Shown here piece by piece: positions 27,360 to 37,499 of a stretch of 64,000 nucleotides of DNA (position 1 is its first letter; each line of letters begins with the position of its first letter). This stretch comes from Kocuria carniphila. Lineage in GTDB: Bacteria > Actinomycetota > Actinomycetes > Actinomycetales > Micrococcaceae. The notes beneath the pieces were generated by a model that saw only the letters and a list, made by a program, of their open reading frames with translations, was not told the DNA's origin and made no database searches. The stretch covers positions 186,001 through 250,000 of the forward strand of contig NZ_NOIT01000001.1 of assembly GCF_004136555.1 (NCBI RefSeq), in the 5' to 3' direction. A program made the translations under genes and the position numbers.

Positions 27360-27419
27360 ATCTGAGGTGTCCCTAGAACCTTTCCGGAGGCTCAGAAGGG
27401 GTCTACCGACGCGTCAGAT
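27360..27419. repeat. Palindromic intergenic repeat, copy 4
   Basis: The left arm starts ATCTGAGGTGTCCCTAGAAC and the right arm reads GTCTACCGACGCGTCAGAT; about 15 of 19 positions pair. It shares the loop CTCAGAAGGGG and the flank CATCAACGGTTCCGGCGGC with copy 3. Confidence 0.65.
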
Positions 27420-27571
27420 GACATCAACGGTTCCGGCGGCACCTAAGACGTGCGAGGTTTGGCGCCAAAGTTCTCGGCCGTCTCCCTGTGCGTTCTAACG
27501 CCACCTGAGGCGTGAAAGAGGGCCCCCTCGCCTCCGGCTACCGGGCACACTCCAGGACTTCGGCGCCGGTG

Positions 27572-27667
27572 GACATACTTGGCAGAGGATCGCTGCTAAA
27601 ACCGTCGTAGCTGTGCGAACCTCGGCCATTTATGCCACCGCCGCCAACCCGTGCCTGAAATGTGCCC
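27572..27667. repeat. 96-nt direct repeat, copy D2
   Basis: The second copy of the D element, 468 nt from D1, with 17 differences by manual count. Its inverted repeat is weaker (12 of 16), but one T-A pair of D1 appears as A-T here. Confidence 0.7.
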
Positions 27668-27762
27668 ATCCCCCATTGTCAGACTGGTTGTGAGTCATGG
27701 TGGTCATCAGCTGCGAAGCTCTGCCCGAAATGTCGCGGGGGTACGAGCGTTAAACGCACAAC

Positions 27763-27786
27763 GCCCGGAGACCGAAGTCTCCGGGC
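27763..27786 (-). terminator. Terminator hairpin downstream of secG
   Basis: GCCCGGAGAC and GTCTCCGGGC form a perfect 10-bp stem with a 4-nt loop, 20 nt after the secG stop. On the minus strand GTTTAA follows. Confidence 0.75.
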
Positions 27787-27806
27787 CTTGGCTACGTTTT
27801 AGACGA

Positions 27807-28061
27807 TCAGACGACCGGCGGCGCGAACCGCAAGGACAGGGCGTACCCGACGATGGCGAGAACCCATACGATGGCCAGGACGGTGGTCATGCGAACCACG
27901 TTCTTCTGGGCCGCTCCGGAGGTGTTGAGTGACTGGGTCATGCCGCCGCCGAACATGTCGGACAAGCCGCCGCCCTTGCCCTTGTTGAGCAGGACGAACA
28001 TGATGCACAGGATGCTGGTGACCACAATGACCACTTGCAGAACAAGCTGCAGGATCTCCAC
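27807..28061 (-). CDS. secG: Protein translocase subunit SecG
   Basis: SecG is the small auxiliary subunit of the SecYEG channel. The 84-residue protein has two helices: ILQLVLQVVIVVTSILCIMF, then, after the conserved LLNKGKGGGLSDMFGGG loop, VLAIVWVLAIVGYAL. GTG 28061 is preferred because GAGG lies 6 nt upstream; a TTG four codons earlier sits directly against its putative ribosome site. It is the last gene of gap-pgk-tpiA-secG, a common actinobacterial arrangement. Confidence 0.93.
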   Translation of the reverse strand: MEILQLVLQVVIVVTSILCIMFVLLNKGKGGGLSDMFGGGMTQSLNTSGAAQKNVVRMTTVLAIVWVLAIVGYALSLRFAPPVV

Positions 28062-28101
28062 GTAAAGCCTCAATTCCTCGGGAGTCGCTGATCGACCGTA
28101 G

Positions 28102-28132
28102 GAGCGCCGCGGATTCTCACCGCGGGCCGCTC
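28102..28132 (-). other. Intercistronic hairpin between tpiA and secG
   Basis: GAGCGCCGCGG (28102-28112) pairs with CCGCGGGCCGCTC (28120-28132) with a 2-nt bulge, around ATTCTCA. No T-run follows. Confidence 0.55.
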
Positions 28133-28142
28133 ACTGGAATGC

Positions 28143-28958
28143 CTAGTTGCTGAGCAGATGCTGCTCGAACCGTGCAATCTTAGCAAACTCCTCCGCATCC
28201 AAGCTGGCGCCGCCCACCAGGGCACCGTCCACATCAGAGCCGCCCAGGATGTTGGCCACGTTGGAGGACTTGACCGAACCGCCGTAGAGAATGCGGGTGG
28301 CCTGAGCGAAGTCCTCGCTGTAGAGCTTTCCGAGTTCCTCTCGGATCGCAGCCGCCATTTCCTGAGCGTCCTCCGGGCCGGCCACTTCACCGGTTCCGAT
28401 GGCCCACACGGGCTCGTAGGCCACAACGAGGCCCTCGAGCTCCTTCTTGTTCAGGTCCGCCAGACTGCCTCGCAGCTGCTCCAACGTGAACGTCACGTGG
28501 TTGCCGGACTGACGCTCGTCCAGACCCTCACCGATGCACAGCATGGGGGTCAGCTTGTGACGAATGGCCGCACGAATCTTGTCGCGGCACTGCTCATCCG
28601 ACTCGTGATGCACGGTGCGGCGTTCGGAGTGACCCACCAATGCGTAGGTGCAGTCCAACTTGGCCAGGAACTCACCGGAAATGTCACCGGTGTACGCGCC
28701 CGAGTCCTGATCCGAAAGGTCCTGGGCACCGTAGACGATCTGCAGGCCGTCGCCCTCGACCAAGGACTGCACCGAACGGAGGTCGGTGAACGGCGGGAAC
28801 ACGGCCACCTCGACGCGCTGGAAGTCGTGCTTGGCATCCTTGAGGGTCCACGCGAGCTTCTGCAACAGAGCGATGCCCTGTGCGTGGTCCATGTTCATCT
28901 TCCAGTTGCCCGCGATCAGGGGTGTGCGGTCAAAGTTTCCATCGGTCTTGCTGGTCAT
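28143..28958 (-). CDS. tpiA: Triosephosphate isomerase
   Basis: Interconverts dihydroxyacetone phosphate and glyceraldehyde-3-phosphate. The 271-residue TIM barrel shows IAGNWKMN with Lys20, VGHSERR with the electrophilic His, and [15 protein letters not shown] with the catalytic Glu and start of loop 6. AAGGAGAA lies before ATG 28958. A longer frame upstream crosses the hairpin at 28979-29016 and is rejected. Confidence 0.97.
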   Translation of the reverse strand: MTSKTDGNFDRTPLIAGNWKMNMDHAQGIALLQKLAWTLKDAKHDFQRVEVAVFPPFTDLRSVQSLVEGDGLQIVYGAQDLSDQDSGAYTGDISGEFLAKLDCTYALVGHSERRTVHHESDEQCRDKIRAAIRHKLTPMLCIGEGLDERQSGNHVTFTLEQLRGSLADLNKKELEGLVVAYEPVWAIGTGEVAGPEDAQEMAAAIREELGKLYSEDFAQATRILYGGSVKSSNVANILGGSDVDGALVGGASLDAEEFAKIARFEQHLLSN

Positions 28959-28978
28959 AGCTTCTCCTTCGAATAAAA

Positions 28979-29016
28979 CCGCGCGGGGCCCGTGCCGTAA
29001 CACAGGCCCCGCGCGG
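28979..29016 (-). other. Intercistronic hairpin between pgk and tpiA
   Basis: CCGCGCGGGGCC and GGCCCCGCGCGG form a perfect 12-bp stem around a 14-nt loop, in the 84-nt gap. The stability suggests a role in mRNA end protection or partial termination. Confidence 0.65.
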
Positions 29017-29042
29017 CACTCACGTTCTCGGTGGGGGCTGGC

Positions 29043-30266
29043 TCAGGCGCCCAGGGCCACCACACCCGGAAGCTCCTTGCCCTCGATGAACTCGAGGGAA
29101 GCGCCGCCGCCGGTGGAAATGTGACCGAACTGGTCGTCGCTGTAACCCAGGTTGCGCACGGCGGATGCGGAGTCGCCGCCGCCGATCACGCTCATGGCAT
29201 CCGAGGACACCAGCGCGTCCGCAACGGCCTTGGTGCCGTTGGCGAAGGCCGCCATCTCGAACACGCCCACCGGGCCGTTCCAGAACACGGTCTTGGCGGA
29301 CTTGATCTTGTCCGCGAAAATCTTGGCGGATTCGGGACCGATGTCCAGGCCCAGACCGGAATCGCCGATCTCGCCACCTTCGATGTCCTCGACGGGGCGG
29401 ACCTCGTTCTGGGCGTCCTTGTCGAAGGCCGCAGCGTAAACGACGTCCACGGGCAACACGATCTCGGTGCCGGCGGCCTCTGCCTTGTCCAGGTAGTCCT
29501 TGACGACGTCGATCTGGTCCTTCTCGAGCAACGAGCCGCCCACGGAGTAGCCCTGAGCCGCGAGGAAGGTGAAGACCATACCGCCACCGATGAGCAACGA
29601 ATCGGCCTTACCGATCAAGTTCTCGATCACGGCCAGCTTGTCCGAGACCTTGGAACCACCCATGACCACCACGAAGGGACGCTCGGGGTCGGAAATGACC
29701 TTCTTGAGAACGTCCACTTCCTTCTTGACCAGGTCGCCCAGGTAACCGGGCAGCTTCTGAGCGATGTCGTACACGGAGGCGTGCTTGCGGTGCACCGCAC
29801 CGAAGGCGTCGTCCACGTAGGCACCGTTGTCTCCGGTGAGTGCGGCGAGCTCGGCGGCGAACTCATGCCGCTCGGCGTCGTCCTTGGAGGTCTCGCGCGG
29901 ATCGTAACGAACGTTCTCGAGCACGAGGATCTCGCCGTCCTGGAGAGCTTCGGCCTTGGCCTGAGCGTCCTCGCCGACGACGTCGCTCGCGACCTTGACG
30001 GGGACATCGGCCAGTTCGTCCAGCTTCTGGGCGGCCGGGGCGATCGAGTACTTGGGATCGACCTGACCCTTGGGGCGACCCAGGTGAGCCATGACGATTA
30101 CTCGGGCGCCGGCCTCGGCCAGTTTGGTGAGTACGGGCAACGAGGCGCGCACGCGGCCGTCGTCGGTCACGGTGGTGCCGTCCAGGGGCACGTTGAGGTC
30201 CGAACGGACGAGCACTCGCCGACCGGACACCCCCTCAGAAATCAGTTCGTCCAGCGCTTTGGCCAT
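29043..30266 (-). CDS. pgk: Phosphoglycerate kinase
   Basis: Transfers phosphate from 1,3-bisphosphoglycerate to ADP. The 407-residue protein has [15 protein letters not shown] near 16-30, [12 protein letters not shown] near 58 and the C-terminal nucleotide loop GGGDSASAV near 371. AAGGGATG lies upstream of ATG 30266; the 20-codon extension upstream overlaps the leader hairpin and is not used. It follows gap and precedes tpiA. Confidence 0.97.
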   Translation of the reverse strand: MAKALDELISEGVSGRRVLVRSDLNVPLDGTTVTDDGRVRASLPVLTKLAEAGARVIVMAHLGRPKGQVDPKYSIAPAAQKLDELADVPVKVASDVVGEDAQAKAEALQDGEILVLENVRYDPRETSKDDAERHEFAAELAALTGDNGAYVDDAFGAVHRKHASVYDIAQKLPGYLGDLVKKEVDVLKKVISDPERPFVVVMGGSKVSDKLAVIENLIGKADSLLIGGGMVFTFLAAQGYSVGGSLLEKDQIDVVKDYLDKAEAAGTEIVLPVDVVYAAAFDKDAQNEVRPVEDIEGGEIGDSGLGLDIGPESAKIFADKIKSAKTVFWNGPVGVFEMAAFANGTKAVADALVSSDAMSVIGGGDSASAVRNLGYSDDQFGHISTGGGASLEFIEGKELPGVVALGA

Positions 30267-30310
30267 GTCCGGTTCATCCCTTCTAGTGAGAAAACAGGTC
30301 CCTATGAAAA

Positions 30311-30341
30311 CGGCGCCGATACCCACAGGGCATCGGCGCCG
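30311..30341 (-). other. Intercistronic hairpin between gap and pgk
   Basis: CGGCGCCGAT and ATCGGCGCCG form a perfect 10-bp stem around an 11-nt loop, 15 nt after the gap stop. Confidence 0.6.
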
Positions 30342-30355
30342 CTCAGAGGTCTAAC

Positions 30356-31378
<1,023 letters not shown>

Positions 31379-31416
31379 TCATTGACAATGTCGGTATGCG
31401 GGCCCTCGCGAGACCC

Positions 31417-31454
31417 GATGTTGGATCGGTCACGATCGGTAAGATTCCAACATC
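31417..31454 (-). promoter_or_regulatory. Leader hairpin of the gap operon
   Basis: GATGTTGGATC and GATTCCAACATC pair with one bulged base, with inner ACCGATCG/CGATCGGT pairing possible. It lies between the probable promoter and the gap ribosome site. Its role is unknown. Confidence 0.5.
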
Positions 31455-31504
31455 TGTCGATTCTCAGATTCATGAGAGCCGAGCTGTTCTACCGCGTTTA
31501 TTCT

Positions 31505-31510
31505 ATCGAG
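31505..31510 (-). promoter_or_regulatory. Probable -10 box of the gap operon
   Basis: TAGAAT on the minus strand, in CTCGATAGAATAAACG, with a weak -35-like TGGGAA about 17 nt upstream. The leader to gap would be roughly 135 nt. Confidence 0.4.
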
Positions 31511-31614
31511 ATACCCGGGTGTTTCCCAGTGCATCCCGCGAATTTTCATCGCTGAGCGCGATCAAACCCCACATAAACCCACATTAACTTTCCGTTCTCG
31601 ACGGCGTGCTAGGG

Positions 31615-32601
31615 TCACCGCCGCTGTGACAGGCCGGCGGCCGCCGCGAACTCGCTCGTGTTCGGAACACCGAGCTCCTCGGCACGGCGATCGGCCATGG
31701 CGAGCAGTCGCCTGATCCGTCCGGCAATCGCATCCTTGGTGAGTGGGGGATCGGACAACCGCCCCAGCTCGTCCAGACTCGCCTGTTTGTTGGCCACGCG
31801 TAGCTTGCCGGCCGCGCGCAGGTGTTCCGGTGCTTCGTCGCCGAGCAGATCGAGCGCCCGCTCCACCTTGGCCCCGGCGGTAACGGCGGCCTGTGCGGAA
31901 CGCCGGAGGTTGGCGTCGTCGAAATTGGCGAGCCTGTTGGCTGTGGCGCGAACCTCCTTGCGCATGCGGCGATCCTCCCACTGCAACAGGTTCTGATGTG
32001 CACCCATGCGGGTCAGCAGGGCGGCGATCGTGTCACCGTCCCTTACGACCACGCGATCGATGCCACGAACCTGCCGCGCCTTGGCGAGCACATCCAATCG
32101 CCGTGCGGCCCCGACCAGGGCAAGGGCCGCCTCGGGCCCCGGGCACGTGAATTCCATGGCCGCCGCGCGACCAGGTTCCGTCAAGGAACCGTGGGCGAGG
32201 AACGCACCGCGCATGACCGCCGCGGCGTCCTCCACGGTTCCGTTCACGACCGAGGGCGGCAGGCCCCGCACCGGGCGCCCGTGGGCGTCCAACAGACCGG
32301 TCCGGCGAGCAAGAGCTTCACCGTCGCGGGCCACGCGCACGATCCACGTGCGGTCCCGGCGTAGTCCGTTGCCGGTCATCACACCCAATTCGGTCGAGTG
32401 CCCGTACACCTCGTTAATCGTGTGGGCCGTGCGGCGCGCGGTGGCTTCGGTGTCCACCTCGGCCTCGATCACAATCCGGCCGCCCACAATGTGCAGCCCA
32501 CTCGTGAACCGCAACAGAGCGGACAGCTCAGCGCCCCGGACCGAGGATTTCTTGACCTGCAGGTGTGCAAGTTCGTCTTTGACCGACGAGGTCAATGCCA
32601 T
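31615..32601 (-). CDS. whiA: DNA-binding protein WhiA
   Basis: WhiA is a sporulation/cell-division regulator in actinobacteria, with LAGLIDADG-like and HTH domains. The 328-residue protein begins [20 protein letters not shown], the typical start, and contains [13 protein letters not shown]-like residues (here [14 protein letters not shown] near 143). The C-terminal HTH includes [27 protein letters not shown] lies upstream of ATG 32601. It follows yvcK and rapZ, as in most Gram-positive bacteria. Confidence 0.96.
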   Translation of the reverse strand: MALTSSVKDELAHLQVKKSSVRGAELSALLRFTSGLHIVGGRIVIEAEVDTEATARRTAHTINEVYGHSTELGVMTGNGLRRDRTWIVRVARDGEALARRTGLLDAHGRPVRGLPPSVVNGTVEDAAAVMRGAFLAHGSLTEPGRAAAMEFTCPGPEAALALVGAARRLDVLAKARQVRGIDRVVVRDGDTIAALLTRMGAHQNLLQWEDRRMRKEVRATANRLANFDDANLRRSAQAAVTAGAKVERALDLLGDEAPEHLRAAGKLRVANKQASLDELGRLSDPPLTKDAIAGRIRRLLAMADRRAEELGVPNTSEFAAAAGLSQRR

Positions 32602-32655
32602 GTGAGTAGGTCTCCTTGTGCGTGATTGAGGAACGGCCACCGATCGAGTCGGTGA

Positions 32656-33729
32656 TCAGCCGTCCGCATTCATAATTTTTTGGTAGGCCGCAGCCAGCTT
32701 GAAGTGGTTGTGGACGGATGAGCCGTCGTTGTCGCGCAGATCCGCCCAGTGCACCTTGGCGCCCAATTGCGCCGCCGCGAGTTCGACGTCGTGCGGAGAC
32801 TCGGCCGCGGTCGGATCCGCCAGCACGGCGTCCAGCCGCAGCTCGGGCGCATAGCGGGCCAGCACCCGCAGATGGTCCCCGGTGCTCATGCCCAGGGTCT
32901 CGGAATCGCGGGACAGGTTCAGAGTGACCAGTCGCTTGGCCGGGGACTTGCAGATCGCGTCCCGCAGCCCGGGCAGTAACAGGTGCGGCAGCACGGAGGT
33001 GTGCCACGAACCCGGGCCCAGAACCACCCACGCCGCCTGGTCGATGGCGGCCACGGCTTCGGGGCAGGCCTGCGCATCGTGCGGGTTGATCCGGACATTG
33101 CACACATCCGCCTGCTTGGCGAGCAACGACTGACCCGTGACCGTACGGGTGATGAGTTCGGGCGGGCACGGCTCGGTGGGATCCGAGTTGGGTGCGATAT
33201 CACCCTCGATCACCAGCGGTTCCCGAGACATGGGGAGCACCTGTCCCCTGGCACCCAGCAGGGCACCGGCCCAGCGCAGACCGTCAACCGGGTCGTCCAA
33301 CAGTTCCCAGAGGGTCACGATCAGCAGGTTTCCCAGCGCGTGGTTGTCCAGTCCCTCGTTGGGGTGTTCGAGGTCTTGGAACCGGTGCTGCATCACGTCG
33401 CGCCAGGTACGGCCCCATTGGGAGTCATCACACAACGCAGCCAGTGCCATGCGCAGGTCCCCCGGAGGGAGCACGTTCATCTCGGTGCGCAACCGACCGG
33501 ACGATCCGCCGTCGTCGGCAACCGTGACCACGGCTGTGACGGCCGGTGCGAGCAGGCGCAATGCGGACAGGCTCGCGGAGAGGCCGTGACCCCCGCCCAG
33601 GGCGACCACCGAATCGGCGTCGGTGAGGCCGTCGCGAGCGGCGGGATCCAAGGAATGGTACGGGTCGACATCGCGCCGGGTGCTCAAGGGCAGCCTCGGC
33701 AGCGCGCCGGTCGAAGGAAAGTTACTCAT
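32656..33729 (-). CDS. yvcK: YvcK/CofD-like UDP-GlcNAc-binding protein
   Basis: A 357-residue protein of the gluconeogenesis-factor family; homologs bind UDP-GlcNAc and coordinate carbon metabolism with cell-wall synthesis. VVALGGGHGLSASLSALRLL (about 42-61) and VTVADDGGSSGRLR (about 70-83) are the signature nucleotide-sugar motifs. It sits between rapZ and whiA with short gaps, the conserved rapZ-yvcK-whiA trio. ATG 33729 has no obvious ribosome site. Confidence 0.95.
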   Translation of the reverse strand: MSNFPSTGALPRLPLSTRRDVDPYHSLDPAARDGLTDADSVVALGGGHGLSASLSALRLLAPAVTAVVTVADDGGSSGRLRTEMNVLPPGDLRMALAALCDDSQWGRTWRDVMQHRFQDLEHPNEGLDNHALGNLLIVTLWELLDDPVDGLRWAGALLGARGQVLPMSREPLVIEGDIAPNSDPTEPCPPELITRTVTGQSLLAKQADVCNVRINPHDAQACPEAVAAIDQAAWVVLGPGSWHTSVLPHLLLPGLRDAICKSPAKRLVTLNLSRDSETLGMSTGDHLRVLARYAPELRLDAVLADPTAAESPHDVELAAAQLGAKVHWADLRDNDGSSVHNHFKLAAAYQKIMNADG

Positions 33730-33764
33730 AGTGGTCCGTAGGGTCTAGGGCACCGGGTCTGCGA

Positions 33765-34688
33765 CTACTCGCGCCCCATGTCTCGGTGTTGGATGTTGAC
33801 GGTCACGCGCGGGGACTTGCTCAGTCGCTTCGCGATGTCTTCGGTGACCGCCACGGAACGGTGCTTACCTCCCGTGCAACCAATGGCGATGGTCGCGTAG
33901 TGCTTATTCTCCGTCCGATAGCCGGCGAACACCGGTTCGAGCATGGAGACGAAACGATCGACGAATGTGGCCGTACCGGAATGACCGAACACGTAATCCC
34001 GCACCTCGGGGTCCTTGCCGGTGCGCGGACGCAACGCCGGAACCCAGTGGGGATTGGGGATGAAACGGACGTCGGCCACGAAATTCGCGTCCGCAGGCAC
34101 GCCGTACTTGAAACCGAAGCTCATGACGGTCAACCGCAGCACCACCGGACCGTTGGTCGAAAACATGTCCGCCACGGCGCGCGTGAGCGCGTGCACGTTG
34201 AAGGACGACGTGTCCAGCACGGAATCCGAGGATTCACGCAAATCCTGGAGCAGTGAACGTTCTGCCTTGATGCCGTCCAGGATTCGGCCACCGGCCTGCA
34301 GCGGGTGGGGCCTGCGCTGGTGTTCGTAGCGCGAGACCAGTACCTCGTCCGAGGCGTCCAGGAACAGCACCGAGAACTCCACACCGGAGTTCTCCAGCGC
34401 CGCGAGCGTCTCGCGCATGTCATTGAACAGCGCCTTGCCGCGCACGTCGATGACGACCGCCAGCTTGGGCAGGGTCTCCGGGGTGCGTGCGACCAGATCC
34501 GCCAGGGTACTCAGCATCTGGGGTGGCAGGTTGTCCACCACGTACCAGCCCAGATCCTCGAGCGCGTTGGCCGCCGTGGAGCGACCGGCACCGGACATCC
34601 CGGTGACGATCAAAAGTTCGGAGGTGGGGGGTTTAACCGGTTGCAGTTGGGGGGTGGGGGAATACGACTCAGGAGTTGGATTACTCAT
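33765..34688 (-). CDS. rapZ: RNase adapter/nucleotide-binding protein RapZ (YvcJ)
   Basis: A P-loop protein; in Escherichia coli RapZ senses GlcN6P and guides RNase E, while in Gram-positives it is an ATP/GTP-binding protein of unclear target. [20 protein letters not shown] carries the Walker A with Arg in place of Lys, which is common in this family. The C-terminal domain shows [12 protein letters not shown] and [18 protein letters not shown] 34688 is chosen; TTG 34721, 11 codons earlier, has a GGAAG at 8 nt and is a real alternative. The family role in actinobacteria is not settled. Confidence 0.93.
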   Translation of the reverse strand: MSNPTPESYSPTPQLQPVKPPTSELLIVTGMSGAGRSTAANALEDLGWYVVDNLPPQMLSTLADLVARTPETLPKLAVVIDVRGKALFNDMRETLAALENSGVEFSVLFLDASDEVLVSRYEHQRRPHPLQAGGRILDGIKAERSLLQDLRESSDSVLDTSSFNVHALTRAVADMFSTNGPVVLRLTVMSFGFKYGVPADANFVADVRFIPNPHWVPALRPRTGKDPEVRDYVFGHSGTATFVDRFVSMLEPVFAGYRTENKHYATIAIGCTGGKHRSVAVTEDIAKRLSKSPRVTVNIQHRDMGRE

Positions 34689-34748
34689 GTCCGTCTGCGC
34701 CGCCTGACTGTTTGCCTGCAATGGGTCCGCTTCCAGGGTAGTCCAGTT

Positions 34749-36812
34749 TCAATCGAGCAACTCCCCCGTCCCCACGTCCACGGCCGCCGACGGCGCTTCC
34801 CCGCCTCCCAGCGCAGCCACCACCCGCTCGGCCAGACCCGGGCCGAAACCCTTGACCTGAGCGATCTCATCAACGGTCGCCGCACGCAATTTCTTGATCG
34901 ATCCGAAGTGCTTCATGAGGGCCTTGTGCTTGGCCGGTCCGAGCCCCGGGACGGCATCCAAGGTGGACACGGTCATGGACTTGGAGCGCTTTTCACGATG
35001 GAACTTGATCGCGAAGCGGTGTGCTTCATCGCGCACGCGCTGCAGTAGGTACAGCCCTTCGGAGGCGCGGGGCAGGATGAGCGGGAATTCGTCGTCCGGC
35101 AACCAGACTTCTTCGAGTCTTTTGGCCAGCCCGACCACGTACACGTCGGTAATCCCCAGGTCATCGAGGGCACGCTGCGCGGCGGCCACCTGGGGCGGTC
35201 CACCGTCCACGATCACCAGGTTCGGTGGGTACGCGAAGACCCGGCCGTTGTCCTCATCGGCCTGATCCGCGGTGACCTCACCGGAGGTCACACCGCGTTC
35301 GGCGGCCTTGCGTTGCTGTTCGAGGTGGCGTGTGAAGCGGCGGTGGATCACGTCATACATCGAAGCCGTGTCATCGCGGGCGGCATCACCGGTGATCGAG
35401 AACTTGCGGTACTCCCCCTTGCGGGGCAGACCGTCCTCGAAGACCACCATGGAGGCCACGACGTTGGTACCCTGCACGTGGGAGATGTCATAGCACTCAA
35501 TGCGCATGAGCGCGTCCGGGAGATCCAGTGCCTCCTGCAGCTGCTGCAGGGAGGCGGAGCGCGTGGTCAGGTCGCCAGCTCGGCGGGACTTGTGCAACGC
35601 CAGCGCCTGGCGGGCGTTCTCGGACACCGTTTCCAGCAGCTGTGCCTTGTCACCGCGCTGCGGGACTGAGATGGTCACCCGGGAACCGCGCAATTCGCTC
35701 AACCAGTTCTCGAGCTCCGGGGCCTGTTCCGGTTCCGTGGAGACGTACACGGTGCGCGGAACGGTGTCCTGTCGGTACGCGAGCTCGGCCGTGCGACGGT
35801 GCTTGGCCACGGTGTCCTGGCTGCCCTGCTGGGCCACCTTTCTCCCCCTCCGCTGGGTCTGATTCAGCTCGACGGTCGCTTCACCGTAGGCCTGCTGCAG
35901 CAGATGCTCGACCAGTTCTCCGGTCGAGACCTCTTCGACCTTTTCCGTGATCCAGCCGCGCTGACCGCGGATGCGGCCGCCACGCACGTAGAACACCTGC
36001 ACGGCGGCTTCCAGCTCGTCCTCCGCAAGCGCGAAGAAGTCCGCGTCCGTGTTGTCGGCCAGCACCACGGTGTTGCGTTCGAACGCTTTCTCCAAGGCCA
36101 CCACATCATCGCGGCGAGCGGCCGCGGTTTCGAAGTCCATGCGCTCGGAAGCTTCTTGCATCTGGCGGCCGAGTTCGCGGATGTACGGCTTGGCGTGCCC
36201 GGACATGAAACGACACAGGTCCTCCGCCAGGGCCCGGTGGTCTTCACGGGAAATGGTGCCCACGCAGGGGGCGGAGCACTTGTCGATGTGGGCGAGCAGG
36301 CATGGCCGTCCCGTTCGCTCGGCTCTCTGGAAGACACCCTTGGTACAGGTGCGCACGGGGAACACGCGCAGCAGGGCGTCCAGGGTCTCGCGGATCGCCC
36401 ATGCCTGCGAATACGGGCCGAAATACCGGTTGCCGGGTTTCTTGTCCCCGCGAATGACCATGGCGCGCGGAACGGGCTCGGACATGGTGATCGCGAGGTA
36501 CGGGTAGGACTTGTCATCGCGGTAGGCGATGTTGAAGCGCGGGGAGAATTCCTTGATCCACGTGTACTCGAGCTGCAGAGACTCGAATTCGGATCCGACC
36601 ACGGTCCACTGCACCGCAGCGGCGGTGGTGACCATGGTCCGTGTCTTGGGTGAGAGCTGATGCAACGGCGCAAAGTATGAGGACAACCTGTTGCGCAGGT
36701 TCTTGGCTTTTCCCACGTAAATGACTCGGCCGTGCTCGTCCCGGAAGCGGTACACCCCGGGGTTGGTGGGGATGTCCTGGCGAGCCGGCTTGTAGCTCGC
36801 CGGATCAGCCAC
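34749..36812 (-). CDS. uvrC: Excinuclease ABC subunit C
   Basis: UvrC makes both incisions in nucleotide excision repair. The 687-residue protein has the N-terminal GIY-YIG nuclease ([20 protein letters not shown] near 17-36), a UVR motif near 200-235, the RNase H-like nuclease ([15 protein letters not shown]), and a C-terminal helix-hairpin-helix pair ([29 protein letters not shown]). GTG 36812 overlaps the plsC stop by 8 nt and has GAAGGA upstream. uvrA heads the same minus-strand unit and uvrB lies 14 kb away, so all three subunits are in the window. Confidence 0.96.
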   Translation of the reverse strand: MADPASYKPARQDIPTNPGVYRFRDEHGRVIYVGKAKNLRNRLSSYFAPLHQLSPKTRTMVTTAAAVQWTVVGSEFESLQLEYTWIKEFSPRFNIAYRDDKSYPYLAITMSEPVPRAMVIRGDKKPGNRYFGPYSQAWAIRETLDALLRVFPVRTCTKGVFQRAERTGRPCLLAHIDKCSAPCVGTISREDHRALAEDLCRFMSGHAKPYIRELGRQMQEASERMDFETAAARRDDVVALEKAFERNTVVLADNTDADFFALAEDELEAAVQVFYVRGGRIRGQRGWITEKVEEVSTGELVEHLLQQAYGEATVELNQTQRRGRKVAQQGSQDTVAKHRRTAELAYRQDTVPRTVYVSTEPEQAPELENWLSELRGSRVTISVPQRGDKAQLLETVSENARQALALHKSRRAGDLTTRSASLQQLQEALDLPDALMRIECYDISHVQGTNVVASMVVFEDGLPRKGEYRKFSITGDAARDDTASMYDVIHRRFTRHLEQQRKAAERGVTSGEVTADQADEDNGRVFAYPPNLVIVDGGPPQVAAAQRALDDLGITDVYVVGLAKRLEEVWLPDDEFPLILPRASEGLYLLQRVRDEAHRFAIKFHREKRSKSMTVSTLDAVPGLGPAKHKALMKHFGSIKKLRAATVDEIAQVKGFGPGLAERVVAALGGGEAPSAAVDVGTGELLD

Positions 36813-37491
36813 GTTCGGGATCCTTCTCCGCGGACGGCGACTGGTTGTAGGTGTCCTTGCGGGGTTGCCCGGACAGCTCGGCAATGGCGTCCATGACCTG
36901 GTTGGTCAGTTCCTTGCGCATGCGACCGTTGTGCTGGGGCCCGGTCTTGGGAACGTGGATGGGGTCGCCCACGTGCAGTTCGAAGCGCGCGGGGCGAATC
37001 ACGTTGGATCCGGGCGGCTGTAGCCGCTGGGTACCCACGAGCCCCACCGGCACCACGGGAGCGCCGGTCATGTAGGCGAGGTACGCCACGCCGTTGCGGC
37101 CCCGGTACAGATAACCGTCACGGGAGCGAGTGCCCTCCGGGTAGATGCCGAAAATGTTGCCCTGTTCCAAGTGTTCGAGTGCGGGAGCCAGCGCCGCTAC
37201 AGAGTCACTCTGTTGACCGCGCTCCACGGGGATCACATCGATCATCTCGAAGAGTTCACGCATGATTCGACCCTTGAGGCCCGGGGTCGTCAGATACTCG
37301 GCCTTGGCAATGAACTTCACGCGCCGGGGCATCATGACCGACAGGATCACGGAGTCCAGGAACGACAGGTGGTTGGACGCGATGATCACGGGTCCGTGGT
37401 CGGGTACCTTCTCGGTACCCGTGACCACGGGTCGACACAGCGCTTTGAAGGCCCTGGTGACCGAGGTCTGCAACAACCGATATTTATCCAT
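36805..37491 (-). CDS. plsC: 1-acyl-sn-glycerol-3-phosphate acyltransferase
   Basis: Acylates lysophosphatidic acid in phospholipid synthesis. The 228-residue protein has the catalytic NHLSFLD (His41-x4-Asp46) and the substrate motif [10 protein letters not shown] near 118. There is no long N-terminal membrane segment. It lies 8 nt after the HAD phosphatase gene and overlaps uvrC by 8 nt. The precise acyl acceptor cannot be read from sequence. Confidence 0.9.
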   Translation of the reverse strand: MDKYRLLQTSVTRAFKALCRPVVTGTEKVPDHGPVIIASNHLSFLDSVILSVMMPRRVKFIAKAEYLTTPGLKGRIMRELFEMIDVIPVERGQQSDSVAALAPALEHLEQGNIFGIYPEGTRSRDGYLYRGRNGVAYLAYMTGAPVVPVGLVGTQRLQPPGSNVIRPARFELHVGDPIHVPKTGPQHNGRMRKELTNQVMDAIAELSGQPRKDTYNQSPSAEKDPERG

Positions 37492-37499
37492 GGTGCGAG

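Larger units (their letters stand above)
26850..27806. other. 957-nt non-coding convergent region filled with mosaic repeats
   Basis: No convincing gene lies between pgl and secG; short open frames here lack ribosome sites and family similarity, and are broken by the repeats. The region contains two full palindromic units (27002, 27360), a half-arm at 26974, inverted half-arms (27076, 27429, 27492), and two direct repeats of 96 nt (27104, 27572) with a weaker partial third copy near 27708. The secG terminator forms its right end. This is the most repeat-rich stretch of the window. Confidence 0.7.

Noticed and set aside
27002-27740. CRISPR or integron attC array
   Set aside because: The repeats are irregular in spacing, differ in sequence and orientation, and have no cas or integrase gene nearby; no attC core motifs are seen.
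26957-27932. Short plus-strand frames in the repeat region
   Set aside because: No ribosome site, no family similarity, and their sequence is made of the palindromic repeats; one runs across the secG terminator.
31562-31981. Minus-strand frames overlapping the end of whiA
   Set aside because: They are frame-shifted shadows of whiA; the whiA frame has intact family motifs to its stop at 31615.
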